The position numbers and the translations under genes were made by a program. From Acetobacterium sp. KB-1 (GTDB lineage Bacteria > Bacillota > Clostridia > Eubacteriales > Eubacteriaceae): DNA of 64,000 nt. Shown here in pieces: positions 60,855 to 64,000 of the stretch (position 1 is its first letter; each line of letters begins with the position of its first letter). Below the pieces are notes generated by a model. That model ran no database searches. It was not told the origin of the DNA and worked only from the letters and a program-made list of their open reading frames with translations. The stretch lies in contig NZ_CP030040.1 of NCBI RefSeq assembly GCF_003260995.1, positions 866,578 to 930,577 of the forward strand, read 5' to 3'.

Positions 60855-62189
60855 TTATTCAAAAACTGGATGCGGTATCTTTTCCACATCAAAGGTTTCA
60901 TTTCGATACTCTTCATTATAGTAAGGAAACGGTGCAACCGTTGCGCGTATCTCAAGCTGTGATGTTTCTGCGGTACCCCAAATCACTATCAGTTCCTTGC
61001 CTTCAATTGCATAATCCTTCTCAACAAAAGCCAAAGAAATCATTTTTTGATGATAATAGTCATTTGTTCTTCCTGCGGTCATACCTACCATATTTCCGTT
61101 ATTTAAAACCTTGCTGATCACAAAAGGTGCTTCCCCGCCATCACCGACACGCGTAATCTCTTCAGCAGTTGCTTGCTTTGTTCCATTAAACTGCGTTGCA
61201 AAAACTTTCCCAATATCTTCAGAATTCCATTCCAGTGTCACACATTTTTTAGGCGGATTTTTAGCAATTTCCTGAAGCGCTGTTTTCCCAATGAATTCAT
61301 GATCATAGTTAATTAAATATTCCCAAGCCACATCAAACGGCGTTACAAAGGCATTTTCAGAGTTGTCGCTTGCACTTCCAAAGAATGGATATTGTTTGTG
61401 ACCTTCAAAAATATATGGACACGTCTCAATATATTTCAACAATTGTTCGCCGCTGGAACGCCAAGGATACCAAAAATGAATCCATTGATTGGGATAACCA
61501 CCCTGGGTATGGCTTCTACAATAATTACTGACGCCTTGGCGCTTTAAACCAAATTCTGCTCCGGCTGCTACTACTGCATCATAAACAGCATCAGCATGAT
61601 CAGTGCTGCCATGAATTTCGTAAGCCAGCGCACCAGACATCCCAAGTCTCACTATTGTTACGTCAGTACCTGCGATTTTTATATTTTTTCTTCCTGCAAA
61701 TTTTATGTCATGTAAATCAGTTTGTGAAGCTTTCTCCATAATTTGCAATGATTTTGGGCCGTCAATCTGGTAAAAATACTCGTCAAAAACCCAATTTCCA
61801 GTCACATTCATACCTAATGTATCGACATAAAATGATACAATCGGAGCCAGCCAATAGGTTCTAAAGGTATCTTCTCCAGTTCGGATTATTAAACCGTCTG
61901 CCAACAGCTGACCTCTATCATTACACATTAAGGCGTGTCTTGACCCACCGATTTTTAGTTTTTCGAAATCCCGGTTAACGCAGACATAGTTGAGTAACTT
62001 AACGGCATCCGGCCCAGAAATATCATACACCGGCGAACAATTTAAAAAGCAACCAAACCACGCTGATTCTCGACAGGCGAGCATTTCATCCTCACTGGAT
62101 GTGAATGCATAGGGATAAATCCCGCCGTCTTTTCCCCAATTAATCAATACGGGGCAATCTTTATTTACTGCACTGTCAATTGTAAACAT
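60855..62189 (-). CDS. GcvT/LigM-type THF-dependent demethylase (paralogue 3)
   Basis: 444 residues from ATG 62189 (AGGAGGAAGTGCG upstream). Shares the blocks of paralogues 1 and 2: SSEDEMLACRESAWFGCFLN, GPDAVKLLNYVCVNRDFEKL, DEYFYQIDGPKSLQIMEKAS, VRLGMSGALAYEIHG, SHTQGGYPNQWIHFWYPWRS and the tail PYYNEEYRNETFDVEKIPHP. Cys of GMSGC in the others is Ala here (GMSGA). Probably a methyl-THF-forming demethylase for a related but different substrate. Divergent from a LysR gene with a TTAT-N11-ATAA operator, exactly as for paralogue 1. Confidence 0.8.
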   Translation of the reverse strand: MFTIDSAVNKDCPVLINWGKDGGIYPYAFTSSEDEMLACRESAWFGCFLNCSPVYDISGPDAVKLLNYVCVNRDFEKLKIGGSRHALMCNDRGQLLADGLIIRTGEDTFRTYWLAPIVSFYVDTLGMNVTGNWVFDEYFYQIDGPKSLQIMEKASQTDLHDIKFAGRKNIKIAGTDVTIVRLGMSGALAYEIHGSTDHADAVYDAVVAAGAEFGLKRQGVSNYCRSHTQGGYPNQWIHFWYPWRSSGEQLLKYIETCPYIFEGHKQYPFFGSASDNSENAFVTPFDVAWEYLINYDHEFIGKTALQEIAKNPPKKCVTLEWNSEDIGKVFATQFNGTKQATAEEITRVGDGGEAPFVISKVLNNGNMVGMTAGRTNDYYHQKMISLAFVEKDYAIEGKELIVIWGTAETSQLEIRATVAPFPYYNEEYRNETFDVEKIPHPVFE

Positions 62190-62287
62190 CGCACTTCCTC
62201 CTAAAATTGTTTTTATCAAAGTAATTACCTTTTATGCTTTCATTATAGTGCTTTTTTTAATTCTTGAGAAATGCCAATATTAACGGG

Positions 62288-62310
62288 ATTTATGTCAATA
62301 AAGCATAAAT
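62288..62310. promoter_or_regulatory. LysR operator in the paralogue 3 divergent region
   Basis: Perfect dyad ATTTATG (62288-62294) / CATAAAT (62304-62310), containing TTAT-N11-ATAA (62290-62308). The same motif is at 5457-5475. Confidence 0.7.
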
Positions 62311-62367
62311 AACTTGCCAGTGCACTTTTTTACTGATATATTCAAAATAAAAACTGGAGGTACCACT

Positions 62368-63273
62368 TTGAAACTGCACTATATTGAAGAGTATCTAAAA
62401 CTGGCTGAGACGCTTAATTTTTCAAAGACAGCTGAAATAATGTATATTACCCAACCTGTTCTTAGTCGACACATTGCAATCGTTGAAGCAGAAATGGGAG
62501 CCAAACTTTTGCAGCGCAATACCAGACATGTCGTACTCACTGAAGCAGGAAAAGTGGCATATGAAAATTTTACTGCTATGCTTACGCAATACCATATTGC
62601 ACTTGAACAGATAAAACTTCTCACCTCCGGTCAATTAGGGAGCCTTAAAATCAGTAGTCCCTACTACTACACATCTGATTTTACCGAACCAATCGTCGAA
62701 CGTTTCTCTTTGGCTTATCCAAAATGTGATGTGCAAATATTATCCTGTCAACCGATTGAAGGTCTTAAAAGTCTGCTGACGGGAAACAGCGATCTTTTTC
62801 TCACAACTAACACTGGTTTGACGGCGAATAGCGAACTTCGGCAAATACCTTTTGCTTCTGAAATACTCGCTGTTTTACTTCCTTCTATGCATCCACTTGC
62901 CAATCAGTCATTCATTAATCCGACAGATTTAGTCAACGAAACCTTTATTTTTTTAGACAACAACGCCGGATATCGAGATTTCAATGCTGAAATTCTCTCA
63001 ATCTTTGTTCGTTTCGGCATTTCGCCAAAAAAGACTATTTTCACACAACAAGTCGATACACTGGGTCTTGCTATCCGTAAAACTGGAGGCATCAGCATTA
63101 TGCCATATAGTGTACGTCATATGGATAGAGATTATATTAAAACTATTCCGCTTATAGGGCATGAATTTATCGTGAAAATGTGCTTATATTACCGCTATGA
63201 CAACTCAAACCCTCTTATTCATAACTTTATCCAAACCGCAATAAAAACTTTTCAAAACAAGGAAGAATCGTGA
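62368..63273 (+). CDS. LysR-family regulator, divergent from GcvT/LigM-type paralogue 3
   Basis: 301 residues starting at TTG 62368, chosen because GGAGG lies 7 bp upstream and the protein then begins KLHYIEEYLKLAETLNFSKT like its paralogue at 5534; the longer frame to 62314 has no ribosome site. HTH NFSKTAEIMYITQPVLSRHI. Effector domain with SSPYYYTSDFTEPIVERFS. Very similar to the LysR at 5534. Presumed activator of the divergent demethylase gene. Confidence 0.9.
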   Translation: MKLHYIEEYLKLAETLNFSKTAEIMYITQPVLSRHIAIVEAEMGAKLLQRNTRHVVLTEAGKVAYENFTAMLTQYHIALEQIKLLTSGQLGSLKISSPYYYTSDFTEPIVERFSLAYPKCDVQILSCQPIEGLKSLLTGNSDLFLTTNTGLTANSELRQIPFASEILAVLLPSMHPLANQSFINPTDLVNETFIFLDNNAGYRDFNAEILSIFVRFGISPKKTIFTQQVDTLGLAIRKTGGISIMPYSVRHMDRDYIKTIPLIGHEFIVKMCLYYRYDNSNPLIHNFIQTAIKTFQNKEES

Positions 63274-63441
63274 GCCAAAAGAGCATCAATTTGGCGAAAA
63301 ATTCAAAAGTTATCCATACAATCCTTTTTAATACAACTTATTATTTTAAGCCATTGTTACACAAAAATTATATGACTTTCCTTGCATAAAAGGTTATTAA
63401 TGCCTATAATTTTTACATTTCATCACATAATAAGTGGTTTA

Positions 63442-63470
63442 CTGTTTCGCGCGCTTTGCGTACGAAACAG
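63442..63470. terminator. Stable hairpin downstream of lysR
   Basis: CTGTTTCG (63442-63449) / CGAAACAG (63463-63470) with an inner GCGC-TTT-GCGT stem; no T-run follows. May be a transcript-end structure or small RNA element. Confidence 0.4.
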
Positions 63471-63486
63471 ACTCAAGTCTATAAGG

Positions 63487-63512
63487 AAAAAGACCCGGCA
63501 AAACCAGATCTT
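63487..63512 (-). terminator. Terminator of the small membrane-protein gene
   Basis: On the minus strand GATCTGG/CCGGGTC (plus 63504-63510 and 63492-63498, with G-U pairs) is followed by five T. Confidence 0.6.
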
Positions 63513-63602
63513 CCTCAGTATTTATCGCAATCTCTAAGTTGATTGGAGTTTCGCCAATCGTTCTTTGTTTTTCAAGCAATTAATCATTCGCTTCGTATGA
63601 AC

Positions 63603-63860
63603 TTACTTTTCTTTGACCGGAAAAGTCAATGAAACATTAATCCATCCTAACACCCAGCCAAATAACCCCATTATTATAACCCATATCAGACTTGTGAAAA
63701 TAACCCAGTATGGGTTTTCAATTGGTCCGACCTTAGTGTAGTAACCGGCCGTAAAATATACCCCCAAAAATAAGCTGAGACCGTTAAATACAGCTAAACC
63801 ATGCTGGGACTTTATCCATCCAGTAACAAAGCAAAAACATAAATAGGGCTTACTGAACAA
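63603..63860 (-). CDS. Small two-helix membrane protein
   Basis: About 85 codons from TTG 63860; no ATG or strong ribosome site is visible, so the start is uncertain. Two hydrophobic stretches (AVFNGLSLFLGVYFTAGYYT; WVIFTSLIWVIIMGLFGWVL). Followed by a terminator, which supports expression. No family recognised. Confidence 0.5.
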   Translation of the reverse strand: MFSKPYLCFCFVTGWIKSQHGLAVFNGLSLFLGVYFTAGYYTKVGPIENPYWVIFTSLIWVIIMGLFGWVLGWINVSLTFPVKEK

Positions 63861-63963
63861 ATCAAAAATCGCTTAAATGCTGACTTTGAGGCATATTTTT
63901 AGTATAATAAGTGCAAAGATAATTACTTTTTTACCATAAAACCCTTGCAGATGGAGGTGCCTT

Positions 63964-64000
63964 ATGTATATCAGAAAGACGGACCAAATCAAGTTTTCGG
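63964..64000 (+). CDS. Start of a gene running off the right edge
   Basis: ATG 63964 with GGAGG 6 bp upstream begins MYIRKTDQIKFS. Only 12 codons are in the window. The sequence resembles the N-terminus of IS5-type transposases, but that is too short to be certain. Confidence 0.45.
   Translation, partial: MYIRKTDQIKFS

Overview
The window looks like the chromosome of an acetogenic Bacillota of the Acetobacterium/Eubacterium type. This rests on gene content: formate-tetrahydrofolate ligase, methyltetrahydrofolate- and corrinoid-dependent methyl-transfer proteins, several tetrahydrofolate (THF)-linked demethylase-like genes, AT-rich intergenic DNA and clostridial-type ribosome binding sites. 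No rRNA or tRNA gene was recognised. Species assignment is inference.

Layout. (1) 1-7.6 kb: a partial GcvT/LigM-type demethylase gene cut by the left edge, a GNAT acetyltransferase, an NDP-kinase-like gene, fhs, a second GcvT/LigM-type gene and two LysR genes. (2) 7.8-13.5 kb: three consecutive large serine recombinase genes (one without its catalytic domain), a palindromic repeat, and a mosaic of truncated genes (unknown gene, LysR, ABC-2 permease, chemoreceptor). (3) 13.6-20.6 kb: a corrinoid methyl-transfer region with an MtrH-like methyltransferase, a corrinoid protein, two URO-D-type methyltransferases each followed by a nearly identical 50-residue protein, an MFS carrier and a TetR regulator whose likely operators lie in front of both methyltransferase genes. 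(4) 20.6-25.2 kb: a nitronate monooxygenase pseudogene, an IS21-family element with a triplicated end, and a scar joining truncated tetR and ubiB/aarF genes. (5) 25.4-29.7 kb: a membrane protein, a radical SAM protein, TetR and DegV. (6) 29.8-36.1 kb: a transposase relic, an Old-Yellow-Enzyme-type reductase with a MerR-type promoter, a complete IS1182-type element and merR. (7) 36.2-41 kb: relics of a lost mobile or defence element (two recombinase tails, hsdM start, rumA/rlmD tail, IS630 fragment) around a Y-family polymerase/YolD pair. (8) 41.1-63.3 kb: a frameshifted oxalate/formate-type carrier, a chemoreceptor, a third GcvT/LigM-type gene, an MFS carrier, a nitrilase-family amidase, a second OYE-type reductase, CoA-transferase, thiolase, 3-hydroxyacyl-CoA dehydrogenase, crotonase, a group II intron, a sigma-54 activator, and a fourth GcvT/LigM-type gene with a divergent LysR.

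How it may work together (inference). Two biochemically different routes seem to feed methyl groups into the methyl branch of the Wood-Ljungdahl pathway. One is corrinoid based (13.6-19.6 kb). The other uses four GcvT/LigM-type proteins expected to move a methyl group straight to THF. The sigma-54 activator, two sigma-54 promoters and the 45.7-56.5 kb genes look like one regulon, in which demethylation is coupled to reduction and beta-oxidation-like breakdown of a substrate that the sequence does not identify.
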